A stretch of DNA of 64,000 nt from Porphyrobacter sp. LM 6 (GTDB taxonomy: Bacteria; Pseudomonadota; Alphaproteobacteria; Sphingomonadales; Sphingomonadaceae). Every line of letters starts with the position of its first letter. Positions within the stretch are counted from its first letter, which is position 1. Shown in pieces: positions 25,157-35,477 of the stretch. A program made the position numbers and the translations under genes. The notes beneath the pieces were generated by a model. It was not told the origin of the DNA and ran no database searches. It saw nothing but the letters and a program-made list of their open reading frames with translations. Location of the stretch: positions 930,001 to 994,000 of the forward strand of contig NZ_CP017113.1 of NCBI RefSeq assembly GCF_001720465.1, written 5' to 3'.

Positions 25157-26415
25157 GCCGGAGTCTCCATCTTGAAAGGCTTGGTGTCGAGCGGTTTGCC
25201 CGGGAAAAACAGCGCACGCATCGCGCGTGGAATAGCTACGGGCGGCTTGCCGGTAAGGATGCGCAGGCGATCGGGCCAGGTCGAACGACCGGCGTAGAAC
25301 CGTTCCACCAGCGCGCCGCGCAGTGCATAGAAATGTTCGAACACCACCACCCGCTTGTGCGGTTCGGCGGCCTGGAACAGCATCCGGCTGAGAACCCGGT
25401 AATAGGCGGTCGCCCGCCAGTGGCGCTTGGCGCGGCGGTGGCAGAAGGCGGCGAGCTCCGCGCCCGAAACATCGGGCCGGGCTGCAATCAGCCGCGCGAT
25501 GGCGAGCGCGTTATCGACCGCGAAGGGCAGGGTGTAGCTGGTGAGCGGGTGCGAGAATCCGCCGCGCGCGCCTGCCAGTGCCACGCCGGGGATCGCCACT
25601 TCAGCGAGGGCGGCATTGAAATCGCCGCCGGAAACCACTGGCAGGATGCCCGCTTCCTGATCGACCACTTCGCCCTTCCACCCGTTGCGCCGGGCATATT
25701 CGGCGACCCGGCCCTTGAGCACTTCGGCGTCCATCTTGGGCTGATCGGCGTAATAGGTGTCCTCGATGAACACATCGGTTTCCGACAGGGGGAGGACATA
25801 GACGAAGCGGTAGGCAGCCTCGTTGCCATAGGGCGCGACCTGATCGACGCTCGCATCCATGATCACCGGACGGGTCAGGCCATGCGGCTCTTCGCAGCGG
25901 AACTGCTGGCCGAGGAATACCTGCCAGCCACCGTTCAATGCCTTGGACGACTTGAACGCGCGGCAATCGATCACATTGCGTGCAGCCAGCCGCGTGCCAT
26001 CCGCCAGCGTGACCCCGCCCGCATCGAGGCTGGCAACCTTAGTGCCCAGCCGCACGCGATCGGCGGGAAGCTCTTCGGTCAACGCACGGTGGAATTCCGC
26101 GCTGGCGAGCGAGCGATAGGACGTCGGCAGGGTGCGCGAGAGGCGCGGGAAGGTGATGTCATAGCCTTCGTCCCACCCGTTCAGCGTGAAGCCCGCCATC
26201 AGATCGCGTTCGTGTGCGAGAATGTCGGTTTCGAACCAGCTCCAACGGTGATGCCCGCCGAAGGTGCGTCCGGCCTCAATCACAAGGAAACGGCAGTCCG
26301 GTGCATGGCGGTGCAGCGCGAGCGCAATCAGCCCGCCCGCGAGCCCGCCGCCGACGATGATCACGTCGTGGGGCGCAGCTTCGGGCGTGCCGGGGTTTGT
26401 CGGTGAATCGACCAT
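25153..26415 (-). CDS. crtY: lycopene beta-cyclase
   Basis: A 420-aa protein. HDVIIVGGGLAGGLIALALH is the FAD-binding start, RWSWFETD is a CrtY signature, and GGFSHPLTSYTLPFAVDNA is the conserved C-terminal motif. It cyclises both ends of lycopene to beta-carotene. The start at 26415 (MVDSPTNPG) is chosen because the fold begins 17 residues on; a longer frame exists without support. It heads the crtY-crtI-crtB transcript, divergent from the mipA-type gene. Hydroxylase or ketolase genes are not in the window. Confidence 0.94.
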   Translation of the reverse strand: MVDSPTNPGTPEAAPHDVIIVGGGLAGGLIALALHRHAPDCRFLVIEAGRTFGGHHRWSWFETDILAHERDLMAGFTLNGWDEGYDITFPRLSRTLPTSYRSLASAEFHRALTEELPADRVRLGTKVASLDAGGVTLADGTRLAARNVIDCRAFKSSKALNGGWQVFLGQQFRCEEPHGLTRPVIMDASVDQVAPYGNEAAYRFVYVLPLSETDVFIEDTYYADQPKMDAEVLKGRVAEYARRNGWKGEVVDQEAGILPVVSGGDFNAALAEVAIPGVALAGARGGFSHPLTSYTLPFAVDNALAIARLIAARPDVSGAELAAFCHRRAKRHWRATAYYRVLSRMLFQAAEPHKRVVVFEHFYALRGALVERFYAGRSTWPDRLRILTGKPPVAIPRAMRALFFPGKPLDTKPFKMETPA

Positions 26416-26471
26416 TGTTTCGTGCCCTAGGCGAGGGCGAGGCGAACGGCAATCTTCGCGGTTGCGAAAGA

Positions 26472-26483
26472 ATGTTGCAACAT
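26472..26483. promoter_or_regulatory. 12-bp perfect palindrome in the crtY/mipA divergent promoter
   Basis: ATGTTGCAACAT is a perfect palindrome, 57 bp upstream of crtY and 80 bp upstream of the mipA-type gene. It could be the operator for a dimeric regulator controlling the carotenoid operon. The regulator is not identified; a single 12-bp palindrome can occur by chance. Confidence 0.35.
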
Positions 26484-26562
26484 ATCGTGAAACCAATATG
26501 GGATGCACGCATTGGCTTGTTCAAACCCCCTCCCGACTGGCCCCACAACACAGGATCGCATC

Positions 26563-27516
26563 ATGACCTCCCGCATCGTTGCTGCGTCGCTTGCCCTTGG
26601 CTTCACCGTATTTGCCGCCGCTCCGGCGCTGGCCGAGGGGGAGGGCAAGGATGCCGAAACTTCCATCGAGACTGCCGAGGTCGCCTTGGACAGCCAGCCT
26701 GCGCCTGCTCCTGCCGCGCCGCCGCGCCCCTTCACGCTCGCCAAGCCGGTGTTCGACGAGACCTGGGCGACCATCGGTCTCGGGGTGGGCATGGTGCCGA
26801 GCTATGCGGGGTCGGATGATTATATCGCCTTCCCGCTGCCGCTGATCGCGGGCCGGGTGGGCGGCGTTGGCATCAGCCCCAACGGGCCGGGCTTTGTGCT
26901 CGATCTCAATTCGCCCAAGCCCGCCTTCGGACCGCGCAAGGGCGCGCGCATCGCCTTTGGCCCGGCGTTCCGCTTCCGCAATGATCGCAACAACCGCATC
27001 AGCGACGATGTGGTGGCGCGGGCGGGCAAGCTTGATGCGGCGCTGGAAGTGGGCGGCAATGTCGCGGTCAGCTTCCCCGGCGTGGTCAAGCCGTTCGATC
27101 AGCTCACCATCGGGGTGCAGGCGCGCTGGGATGTGCTGGGCGCGCATGAGGGCATGATCGTCGAGCCGCAGGTGAGCTACCGCGCCCCGATTGGCCGCGC
27201 CTTCGTGCTTCAGGCGCAGGCGAGCGCCGAGTTCGTCGACGACAATTTCGCGCGCTATTACTTCACCGTAAACCCGGCGCAGGCGCTGGCGACCGGCCTG
27301 CCGCAGTTCAATGCCGCTGGCGGGCTGAACCGCGTCGGCACCACCGCGATCCTGTCCTACGATCTTGATCGCAATCCGCTCAACGGCGGGTGGAGCATTT
27401 ACGGCGTGGGCGGCTATTCGCGGCTGGTAGGCGACAGCGCCGACACCCCGTTCACGTCGCTGCGCGGCGATGCCAACCAGTTCATCACCGGACTGGGAGT
27501 GGGCTACACCTTCTGA
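26563..27516 (+). CDS. MipA/OmpV family outer-membrane protein
   Basis: A 317-aa protein with a signal peptide (MTSRIVAASLALGFTVFAAA, cut after ALA). The mature form starts with an acidic and Pro/Ala-rich stretch, then the family motif WATIGLGVGMVPSYAGSDDY. The protein ends VGYTF with a terminal Phe, as in beta barrels. MipA in E. coli scaffolds murein synthase MltA-PBP1B; OmpV relatives are porins or adhesins. The role here is undetermined. The start at 26563 is preferred over the upstream extension because of the signal peptide. Confidence 0.88.
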   Translation: MTSRIVAASLALGFTVFAAAPALAEGEGKDAETSIETAEVALDSQPAPAPAAPPRPFTLAKPVFDETWATIGLGVGMVPSYAGSDDYIAFPLPLIAGRVGGVGISPNGPGFVLDLNSPKPAFGPRKGARIAFGPAFRFRNDRNNRISDDVVARAGKLDAALEVGGNVAVSFPGVVKPFDQLTIGVQARWDVLGAHEGMIVEPQVSYRAPIGRAFVLQAQASAEFVDDNFARYYFTVNPAQALATGLPQFNAAGGLNRVGTTAILSYDLDRNPLNGGWSIYGVGGYSRLVGDSADTPFTSLRGDANQFITGLGVGYTF

Positions 27517-27526
27517 GTGTGCGCGG

Positions 27527-27557
27527 GACCCGGCGTTACTTCTGGAAGCGCCGGGTC
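27527..27557. terminator. hairpin between convergent mipA-type and DUF2059 genes
   Basis: GACCCGGCG (27527-27535) and CGCCGGGTC (27549-27557) form a perfect 9-bp stem around the DUF2059 stop codon. There is no T-tract on either strand, so it is at most a weak or factor-aided terminator. Confidence 0.45.
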
Positions 27558-28288
27558 AGCACATCGATGATGACGGTTTCGATCTGCTTCTGCTCGTCTG
27601 CGGTGAGCTGTTCGTTTTCCATCTGAACGCGGATTTCCTTCACCGCGCCGGTCAGCCGGTTGAGCTTGAGCAGCGCCGGATTGGCGAGCGCCATCTTGCC
27701 CATTGCGATCATGTCCTCCTCGGTCATCCCGCCGACTGCGGCATTGACCGCGCGGTCGAGATCGGCATCGACATTGTCGCGCGAGACCGTGCCGGTCGAA
27801 CCGGCTGCGGCGAGCGTATCGGTCGGCACATAGGTGCGCGACAGGTTGCCCATCAGCTTGCGCCCCAGATCGGAGCGATAGAACGCCGCAACGGTGGTCG
27901 CTTCCTCGGGCGTGAAGGTGCGCGCGAACAGCGCGATATTGGCCGGGCGGTAGAGCAGCCGTACGCGCTCGCTCTGCGCGGTGAAGACCGGACGAAGGCC
28001 GCTAACGATCTCCTCGATCACGCCGGGGCTGGCCGCCTCGGCCTGGGCGAATTCGGGCGTGGCGGCAAACTGGGCCGACATGGCCGACATCGCACTTTCG
28101 ATCACCTGGCGTTGATCGACGGCCTCTTCCATCGCCGCGTAGAGATCGGCGTAGGCGGGGTGATCACGCTGCGTAAGGGCGGCTGGCGGCTTGTCCTGCG
28201 CCTGTGCGGCGGGGGCGAACACCGCCGGTGCAGCCAGCGTCAGGGCAAGAGCAACGCCGTAGCGGCGCAGAGCGGACATTCGGATCAT
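27536..28288 (-). CDS. secreted DUF2059 domain protein
   Basis: A 250-aa protein with a signal peptide ending AAQA. The helical domain toward the middle, RTFTPEEATTVAAFYRSDLG then RKLM, is the DUF2059 core (a proteobacterial periplasmic helical domain of unknown function). The C-terminal region TADEQKQIETVIIDVLTRRF is also helical. The start at 28288 gives the signal peptide directly; an in-frame ATG at 28279 is also possible. No operon partner is visible; the gene converges on the mipA-type gene. Confidence 0.78.
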   Translation of the reverse strand: MIRMSALRRYGVALALTLAAPAVFAPAAQAQDKPPAALTQRDHPAYADLYAAMEEAVDQRQVIESAMSAMSAQFAATPEFAQAEAASPGVIEEIVSGLRPVFTAQSERVRLLYRPANIALFARTFTPEEATTVAAFYRSDLGRKLMGNLSRTYVPTDTLAAAGSTGTVSRDNVDADLDRAVNAAVGGMTEEDMIAMGKMALANPALLKLNRLTGAVKEIRVQMENEQLTADEQKQIETVIIDVLTRRFQK

Positions 28289-28456
28289 TGCGGAGCACCC
28301 CCGGCGCTGGTTTTCTAGCCCGAAGCATAACCTCCGCACCGGTGCCACCCAAGCGAAATGTATGATCGCGCGCGATTTTTGCAGGCGCGCTTGCCTCCGG
28401 CGCGCGGGAGGGCCATCAATCCTGCCAGAGCACCAGAGGCAAAGGGAGAGACGTTC

Positions 28457-29737
28457 ATGCGGGCATTGCACAACAGGCTGATTGCGGGGCTGGCGCTGGC
28501 CGGCACGATGCTATCGGCACCACTTGCTGCCGAGACCGTGGCGATCCGCGCGGGCAGCGTCATCACCGATGCCGCGAGCGAGCCGAGCGGCCCGGCGACC
28601 ATCCTGATCGAAGACGGCAAGATCGTCTCGATAACCCCCGGCACCGCGCCCGTCGCGGCCGACCGCCAGATCGACCTCTCGGGCAAGACCGTGCTGCCGG
28701 GCCTGATCGATCTCCACACCCACTTGACCGGCGATCCGGGCGGCGATTTCTGGAAGGAAGCGACCGAGCCTGACGAATGGGGCGTGGTTGTGGGGGCCAA
28801 GAACGCGCGCCTCACTGCGCTGGCGGGCTTCACCACGGTGCGCGAGGCAGGGAGCGGTCAGGATACCGCCTTCTCGCTGCGCCGCGGCACCGCCGAGGGC
28901 CTCGTTCCGGGGCCGCGCATCATCGCCGCCGGCCCGGCGCTGGCGATCATCGGCGGACACGGCGACGTCAACGGCTTCCGTTCCGAAGTGAACGAACTGC
29001 TCGACTCGGGCTTTACCTGCACCGGCGCGGTCGAATGCGCGGCCAAGGTGCGGCTCGCCAGCCAGAACGGATCGGACGTGATCAAGATCACCGCCACCGG
29101 CGGGGTGCTGAGCCAGCAGGGCCGCGGGCTCGAGGCGCACTTCACCTTTGAGGAGATGAAGGCGATCGCCGATACCGCACACTCGCTCGGCCTCAAGGCA
29201 ATGGCCCATGCCCACGGCGCGCGCGGGATCGAGCAGGCGGCGCGGGCCGGGTTCGATTCGATCGAGCACGGCACCTATCTCGATGAAGCTGCCGCCAAGG
29301 CGATGCGCGAAAACGGCACGGTGCTGGTACCGACGCTGATGGCGCTCGAAGGCGTGTCGGAAGGGCTGGGTAAGGGTGTCTATACCCCGACGGTGGAAGC
29401 CAAGATCCGCGCTGTGCAGCCGCTGATGGCGACGCTGGTGAAGCGCGCGCGGCAATATGGCGTGACGGTGGCCTTCGGCACCGATGCGGGCGTGTACCAG
29501 CATGGCCGCAATGCCGAGGAACTGGCGCTGATGAAGAAGCAGGGCATGACCGATCGCGAAGTGCTCGCCTCGGCCACGACGGGCGCTGCCAAGGTGCTTG
29601 GCATGGACAGCCAGATCGGCCGCCTCGCGCCGGGCTTCTCGGCGGACATCATCGCGGTCGACGGAAACCCGCTCGCCGATGTTACTGTGCTGGAGGATGT
29701 CGACTTCGTGATGGTGCGCGGGCGGGTGATCGAATAG
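28457..29737 (+). CDS. secreted metal-dependent amidohydrolase (Xaa-Pro/Xaa-Arg dipeptidase-like)
   Basis: A 426-aa protein with signal peptide (LAGTMLSAPLAAE). Metal ligands are seen in LPGLIDLHTHLTGD, the carboxylated lysine in DVIKITATGG, HAHG and IEHGTY histidines, and FGTDAG for the last aspartate. The pattern matches the amidohydrolase group that includes Caulobacter CC2672-type enzymes acting on dipeptides with C-terminal basic residues or proline. GGGAGAG lies before the ATG at 28457. The next gene, a TauE/SafE permease, follows by 19 nt and may be co-transcribed. Confidence 0.85.
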   Translation: MRALHNRLIAGLALAGTMLSAPLAAETVAIRAGSVITDAASEPSGPATILIEDGKIVSITPGTAPVAADRQIDLSGKTVLPGLIDLHTHLTGDPGGDFWKEATEPDEWGVVVGAKNARLTALAGFTTVREAGSGQDTAFSLRRGTAEGLVPGPRIIAAGPALAIIGGHGDVNGFRSEVNELLDSGFTCTGAVECAAKVRLASQNGSDVIKITATGGVLSQQGRGLEAHFTFEEMKAIADTAHSLGLKAMAHAHGARGIEQAARAGFDSIEHGTYLDEAAAKAMRENGTVLVPTLMALEGVSEGLGKGVYTPTVEAKIRAVQPLMATLVKRARQYGVTVAFGTDAGVYQHGRNAEELALMKKQGMTDREVLASATTGAAKVLGMDSQIGRLAPGFSADIIAVDGNPLADVTVLEDVDFVMVRGRVIE

Positions 29738-29756
29738 CGGACAGGGGGCAGCCGGC

Positions 29757-30518
29757 ATGGGACCAGAAGCTCTTGCGCTGGCGGCGCTCGGCGGGGCGCT
29801 GGTCGGGCTTTTGCTGACCCTGTTCGGCGGGGGTGGATCGGTGCTGGCGACCCCGTGGCTGATCTACATCGTCGGCGTTGCCGATACCCATGTGGCGATC
29901 GGCACCTCGGCAGCGGCGGTGGCTGTCAATGCGATCGGCGGTCTGGTCGGGCAGGCGCGCGCGGGGCAGGTCAAATGGCCCTGTGCCGTGGCCTTCGGCC
30001 TATCGGGACTGGCGGGCTCGCTTGGCGGAGCGGCACTGGCGCAATCGGTCGATGGCAAGGCGCTGCTGTTCTGGTTCGCCTGGGCGATGATCGCGATCGC
30101 GGTCTCGATGCTGATCCCGCGCAAGGATGAAGGCGATCCGGCGGTGCGGCTCAACCCGCCGATGGTGCTCAAGCTGGTGCCGGTGGGGCTTGCGGCAGGC
30201 TTTGCCGCAGGGTTCTTCGGCATCGGCGGAGGCTTCCTGATCGTGCCCGGCCTGATGGCTTCGACCGGCATGACACTCGCCAACGCAGGGGCATCCTCGC
30301 TGGTGTCGGTTGCGCTGTTCGGCGGGGCGACGAGCGCGAGCTATCTTGCCGCCGGGCAGTTTTCCTGGCCGGTGTTCGGCGCGCTAGTGGCGGGCGGCGG
30401 CGCGGGCACGCTGGCGGGCTTGCCGCTGTCGCGCCGCCTCGCCTCGCGCGCGGCGCTGGGCCGCCGAATCTTCGCGCTGATGGTGATCGGCGTGGCGATG
30501 ATGATCCTGCTGGGCTGA
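29757..30518 (+). CDS. TauE/SafE (TSUP) family anion permease
   Basis: A 253-aa membrane protein with about eight helices. The duplicated TSUP motifs are visible: FGGGGSVLATPWLIYIVG near residue 24 and FFGIGGGFLIVPGLMASTGM near residue 150. Members export or import sulfite, sulfoacetate or other organosulfur anions. No sulfur-metabolism gene is adjacent, so the substrate is open. AGGGGG lies about ten bases before the ATG. Confidence 0.88.
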   Translation: MGPEALALAALGGALVGLLLTLFGGGGSVLATPWLIYIVGVADTHVAIGTSAAAVAVNAIGGLVGQARAGQVKWPCAVAFGLSGLAGSLGGAALAQSVDGKALLFWFAWAMIAIAVSMLIPRKDEGDPAVRLNPPMVLKLVPVGLAAGFAAGFFGIGGGFLIVPGLMASTGMTLANAGASSLVSVALFGGATSASYLAAGQFSWPVFGALVAGGGAGTLAGLPLSRRLASRAALGRRIFALMVIGVAMMILLG

Positions 30519-30597
30519 TCTGGACTTGCACAGCTTTGTCGGCCTTCCGCTCGCCGCCCGCTTGCCAAGCGAGCGCCTGCGCGGCAGCTAAAGCCTT

Positions 30598-31194
30598 ATG
30601 GGCACGCTTATTCCCGATCGCCGCGCGATCATCGCTTCGTTCGCCATCGCCATTATCGCCATCGGTGTCCTGCTGGCGATGGGCCGCGTGCCGATCCGCG
30701 AATGCGGCTATGTGAAGCTGTGGCACGGGCAGATCAACGATGGCGGCAACAGCCAGCACATCGCCAACTGGTACACGCCCAGCCACATCATCCACGGGAT
30801 GATCTTCTACGCGTTCGGCTGGTGGATGTTCGTGAAGCGCGGCTGGGGCGGAGCGACGGCGTTTCGCTGGGGCCTTCCGCTGGCGGTGTTTCTCGAAGCG
30901 GCGTGGGAAGTGCTCGAGAACACGCCGATGGTAATCAACCGCTTCCGCTCGGTCACCGCCAACTGGGGCTATACGGGCGATAGCGTGCTCAATTCGGGCG
31001 CGGATATCGTGTGGATGGCGTTCGGCTTCTGGCTCGCGTTCCGGCTGCCGGTGAAGGTGACGATTGCGCTCGCGCTGATCGGGGAGCTGGTGGCGGGCTA
31101 TGTGGTGCGCGACAATCTGACGCTCAACGTCATCATGCTGCTGTTCCCGGTCGATGCTATTGCCCAATGGCAGGCGGCGGGCGGGGTGGCCTGA
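30598..31194 (+). CDS. UPF0314/DUF2585 membrane protein
   Basis: A 198-aa inner-membrane protein with about five helices. The stretch WYTPSHIIHGMIFYAFGWWM and the LEAAWEVLENTPMVINRFR segment are typical of the UPF0314 family found in alphaproteobacteria. The conserved His and Glu residues inside the membrane hint at a metal or lipid function, but no role is established. It is followed by the thiC riboswitch; there is no sign that it belongs to the thiamine unit. Confidence 0.82.
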   Translation: MGTLIPDRRAIIASFAIAIIAIGVLLAMGRVPIRECGYVKLWHGQINDGGNSQHIANWYTPSHIIHGMIFYAFGWWMFVKRGWGGATAFRWGLPLAVFLEAAWEVLENTPMVINRFRSVTANWGYTGDSVLNSGADIVWMAFGFWLAFRLPVKVTIALALIGELVAGYVVRDNLTLNVIMLLFPVDAIAQWQAAGGVA

Positions 31195-31235
31195 CACCGC
31201 ACTGGACTTGGACGCGCGCCCGGCCTAAATCCGTC

Positions 31236-31331
31236 GCCATCCCCGGGGAGCACGCTTGTGCTGAGAGGTGGGTGTAAGCACCCCACGACCCGTCGAACCT
31301 GAACCGATTAGCATCGGCGGAGGGAGTGGGC
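31236..31331 (+). ncRNA. TPP riboswitch (THI element) in the thiC leader
   Basis: The conserved aptamer blocks are present in order: GGGGAGC (31245), GCTGAGAGGTGG, then ACCC near the GACCCGTCGAACCTGAACC block, ATTAGCATCGGCGGAGGGA at the end. Binding of thiamine pyrophosphate is known to shut off thiamine genes. thiC begins 115 nt further on. A palindromic repeat lies between aptamer and start codon, so the expression platform may involve or be changed by that repeat. Confidence 0.95.
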
Positions 31332-31352
31332 GGCCACTTGTTTTCCGTTTGA

Positions 31353-33317
<1,965 letters not shown>

Positions 33318-33420
33318 GGCTCCCCACCCTCGCGCTTGCGCCAGATCAAATCGCAGTCCGCGCCGCCTGCTAGAATAGCTTCATGATCCGGATCACCCAC
33401 GGATCCGGCAGGAGGCAGTT

Positions 33421-33693
33421 ATGCGACCGATCAATACCATGAAGACAGGGCTGGCGACTGGCGCCATGCTAGGGTTGCTTCATCTCGTCTGGGCGAGCCT
33501 TGTGGCGGCGGGCTGGGGGCAGGCGGTGCTCGATTTCATCCTGCGGCTCCACATGCTCCACTTCGAATACACCGTCGGCCCCTTCGCGCTGGCGACCGCG
33601 GCCGCGCTGGTCGGGCTGACAGCGAGCATCGGCTTTGCCATGGGCCTGGTGTTCGCGCTGATCTGGAACGGCCTCGCCGCGCGGGCGGACTGA
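33421..33693 (+). CDS. small membrane protein, unknown function
   Basis: A 90-aa protein with two or three hydrophobic segments (ATGAMLGLLHLVWASLVAAG and, after a short charged turn, FALATAAALVGLTASIGFAM). A perfect AGGAGG lies five bases before the ATG, which supports real translation. No motif is recognised. It follows thiC by 103 nt. Confidence 0.72.
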   Translation: MRPINTMKTGLATGAMLGLLHLVWASLVAAGWGQAVLDFILRLHMLHFEYTVGPFALATAAALVGLTASIGFAMGLVFALIWNGLAARAD

Positions 33694-33801
33694 CTGCGCG
33701 CAATCCCCCGCCGCCGGCGGCGCGCGATTGACCGGCCCGCATAAAGGGCAGACACCCTCATCAGGGCGCCATGCTTGCGCGCCCGATGGGGGATCATCGT
33801 C

Positions 33802-34197
33802 ATGACAGCTTACCGCCTTCTGCAAATCCTGCTGGTTGCCTTCGGGATCGTGTTCTGCCTCGTCGCGCCGCTGGCGGTGGTCTGGCCGAGCGGCTGGGCG
33901 TGGCACGAAGGGCCGCCGATGGCCTCGCAATATTTCATGATGATCGTCGGGGTCTACGCCACGCTGGGGCTGTTCATGATCGCCGCCGCGCGCGATCCGC
34001 TCAAGCACGCCTCGCTGATCTGGTTCATCGCCGTGTCGAGCGCGGTGCACGCCGCGATCATGGCCGTCCAGTCGCTCCACGAGCCGATGCACAGCGGCCA
34101 CCTGCTGGGCGACGTTCCGGCGCTGCTGCTCGTCACACTCGCCTTCGCGGTGCTGCTGCCGCGGGCCCAGCGCGATGCGGCCGCCGCCACGATCTGA
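33802..34197 (+). CDS. four-helix membrane protein, unknown function
   Basis: A 131-aa protein with four predicted helices. GGGGGATC precedes the ATG at 33802, while a longer TTG-started frame is unlikely. Features are a proline/tryptophan loop (VVWPSGWAWHEGPPMASQYF) after helix 1 and conserved-looking His residues in LHEPMHSGHL. I do not recognise the family with certainty. Confidence 0.72.
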   Translation: MTAYRLLQILLVAFGIVFCLVAPLAVVWPSGWAWHEGPPMASQYFMMIVGVYATLGLFMIAAARDPLKHASLIWFIAVSSAVHAAIMAVQSLHEPMHSGHLLGDVPALLLVTLAFAVLLPRAQRDAAAATI

Positions 34198-34213
34198 TCC
34201 GCCCCTGCGCCGG

Positions 34214-34348
34214 TCAGCTGTTGCGCAAGTTCTCGAGACCCTTGATCCCGCCGGGCTTGAGGCTCGGCTGGCTGGCGTTGGGCTTGGGCCCCTTGTCCGC
34301 CTTGGGTTTGCGGGCTTCGCGGCTTTTTCTCTGTTGGCCCTTGGCCAT
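34214..34348 (-). CDS. 44-aa basic conserved small protein
   Basis: An open frame from ATG 34348 to TGA 34214 encodes MAKGQQRKSREARKPKADKG followed by a proline-rich, Gly-Gly stretch ending GLENLRNS. The SD-like AGGGAA lies eight bases upstream. The composition (12 Lys/Arg, no Cys, no hydrophobic core) suggests an unfolded nucleic-acid-associated peptide. Similar short MAKGQ-type peptides are, to my knowledge, annotated in sphingomonads. It is antisense to nothing and fills an otherwise empty gap. Confidence 0.65.
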   Translation of the reverse strand: MAKGQQRKSREARKPKADKGPKPNASQPSLKPGGIKGLENLRNS

Positions 34349-34616
34349 GATCGGTTCCCTTGGGGACGGGATGCCCCGCAAGGGCCTGCGCCCTTGACGT
34401 ATTCATGTCAATCAAACTGAAATAAAATTATCTTCATTTGAAATTATGTGTTGAATTTGCGGCGATCAGCCCCACATCATACTGGCTACCAGTCAGATCA
34501 AGATCAGCGCGATCCCAGTAAAGCCGGGTGCTCTTTTCGACGCGACTCTTGGCCCCGGGCACGCGTCAGCATGTCCGATCGCCCCTGTCTCCGAAACCGA
34601 CCCAAAGGCCCGCCGC

Positions 34617-34823
34617 ATGGATCTCAACCAATTGCTATACGACCACCAGATGGCCGTGATGGGCCAGGCCCAGACACCCGATCGCGCCCGCCGCGCGGCC
34701 TATGACGATGCCATCGCGCTGCTCGCCGGCCGCATCCGCAAACGCCGCCGCGAAGGCGGTGCCGACGTGCGCGCAGGCCGCTTCGTCACCGGAGAGAAAA
34801 TCCCCGCCTACCACGACCGGTAG
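34617..34823 (+). CDS. 68-aa hypothetical protein
   Basis: A small soluble protein: MDLNQLLYDHQMAVMGQAQT at the N-terminus, a long amphipathic helix rich in Ala/Arg in the middle, and a VRAGRFVTGEKIPAY tail. The AT-rich patch about 200 bp upstream (34394-34450) may hold its promoter: TTGACG, 18 nt, TGAAAT. No family function is known to me. Sphingomonads often carry similar short proteins starting MDLNxLLY. Confidence 0.65.
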   Translation: MDLNQLLYDHQMAVMGQAQTPDRARRAAYDDAIALLAGRIRKRRREGGADVRAGRFVTGEKIPAYHDR

Positions 34824-34990
34824 CCGGATCGCTGGCGGCGCCATGCCGCCATGACCCAAAAGCAGCGCCCGCATCTCTCCCGAGATCGCGGGCCATTTTG
34901 CGTGGGGCGGCGCGGGTTCCGGCTTCGCGCTTGACCGGCGCGGCGGGCGGGGCGCAGACTGCACCGGTCCACCAGGGGAGGGGATTTGCC

Positions 34991-35467
34991 ATGCGTCTTA
35001 CACCGATCCGCCGCGCCGGGCTCGTGCCTGCGCTCTTGCTCGCCGCCGCCGGAACCGGCGCGCTCGCGCAGCCGCCCAAGCAGACCCTCATGCCCGAGGA
35101 CGCCGAGGCCCGCGCCTTTCAGGAAGCGGTCGGCTTTTCCGATGCGGTGATCCACGGCGATACCATCTACCTCTCCGGCGTGGTCGCCGCGCCGATGGAG
35201 GGCGAGACGAGCCTCACCCCCGCCTATGAACGCGCCTTCGCCCGGCTGGACGGCGTGCTGAAACGGCTGGGCGCATCATGGGACGATGTGCTGGTGTTCG
35301 ACACCTTCCACGCCGGTCCGATGGCCGCCCAGCTCGACGCGCTGGTGCCGGTCAAGAACCGCTACATCACCGCGCCCTTTCCCGCATGGACAGCGGTGGG
35401 CGTGCCGGAACTGTATGAGCCGACCGCGGTGACGGAGATCAGGCTGACGCTGCGCAAGCCCGGATAG
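34991..35467 (+). CDS. secreted RidA/YjgF-type protein
   Basis: A 158-aa protein with a signal peptide (LVPALLLAAAGTGALAQ) before a RidA fold (FSDAVIHGDTIYLSGVVAAP near residue 48, then TEIRLTLRKPG at the end). Canonical RidA deaminates reactive enamines and imines in the cytoplasm and uses a C-terminal-region arginine (Arg in EIRL) to bind the carboxylate. The core length is slightly longer than usual. Start at 34991 is supported by AGGGGAGGGG. Periplasmic location means that the usual role near PLP enzymes is unlikely. Confidence 0.82.
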   Translation: MRLTPIRRAGLVPALLLAAAGTGALAQPPKQTLMPEDAEARAFQEAVGFSDAVIHGDTIYLSGVVAAPMEGETSLTPAYERAFARLDGVLKRLGASWDDVLVFDTFHAGPMAAQLDALVPVKNRYITAPFPAWTAVGVPELYEPTAVTEIRLTLRKPG

Positions 35468-35477
35468 CGCCCGCTAT

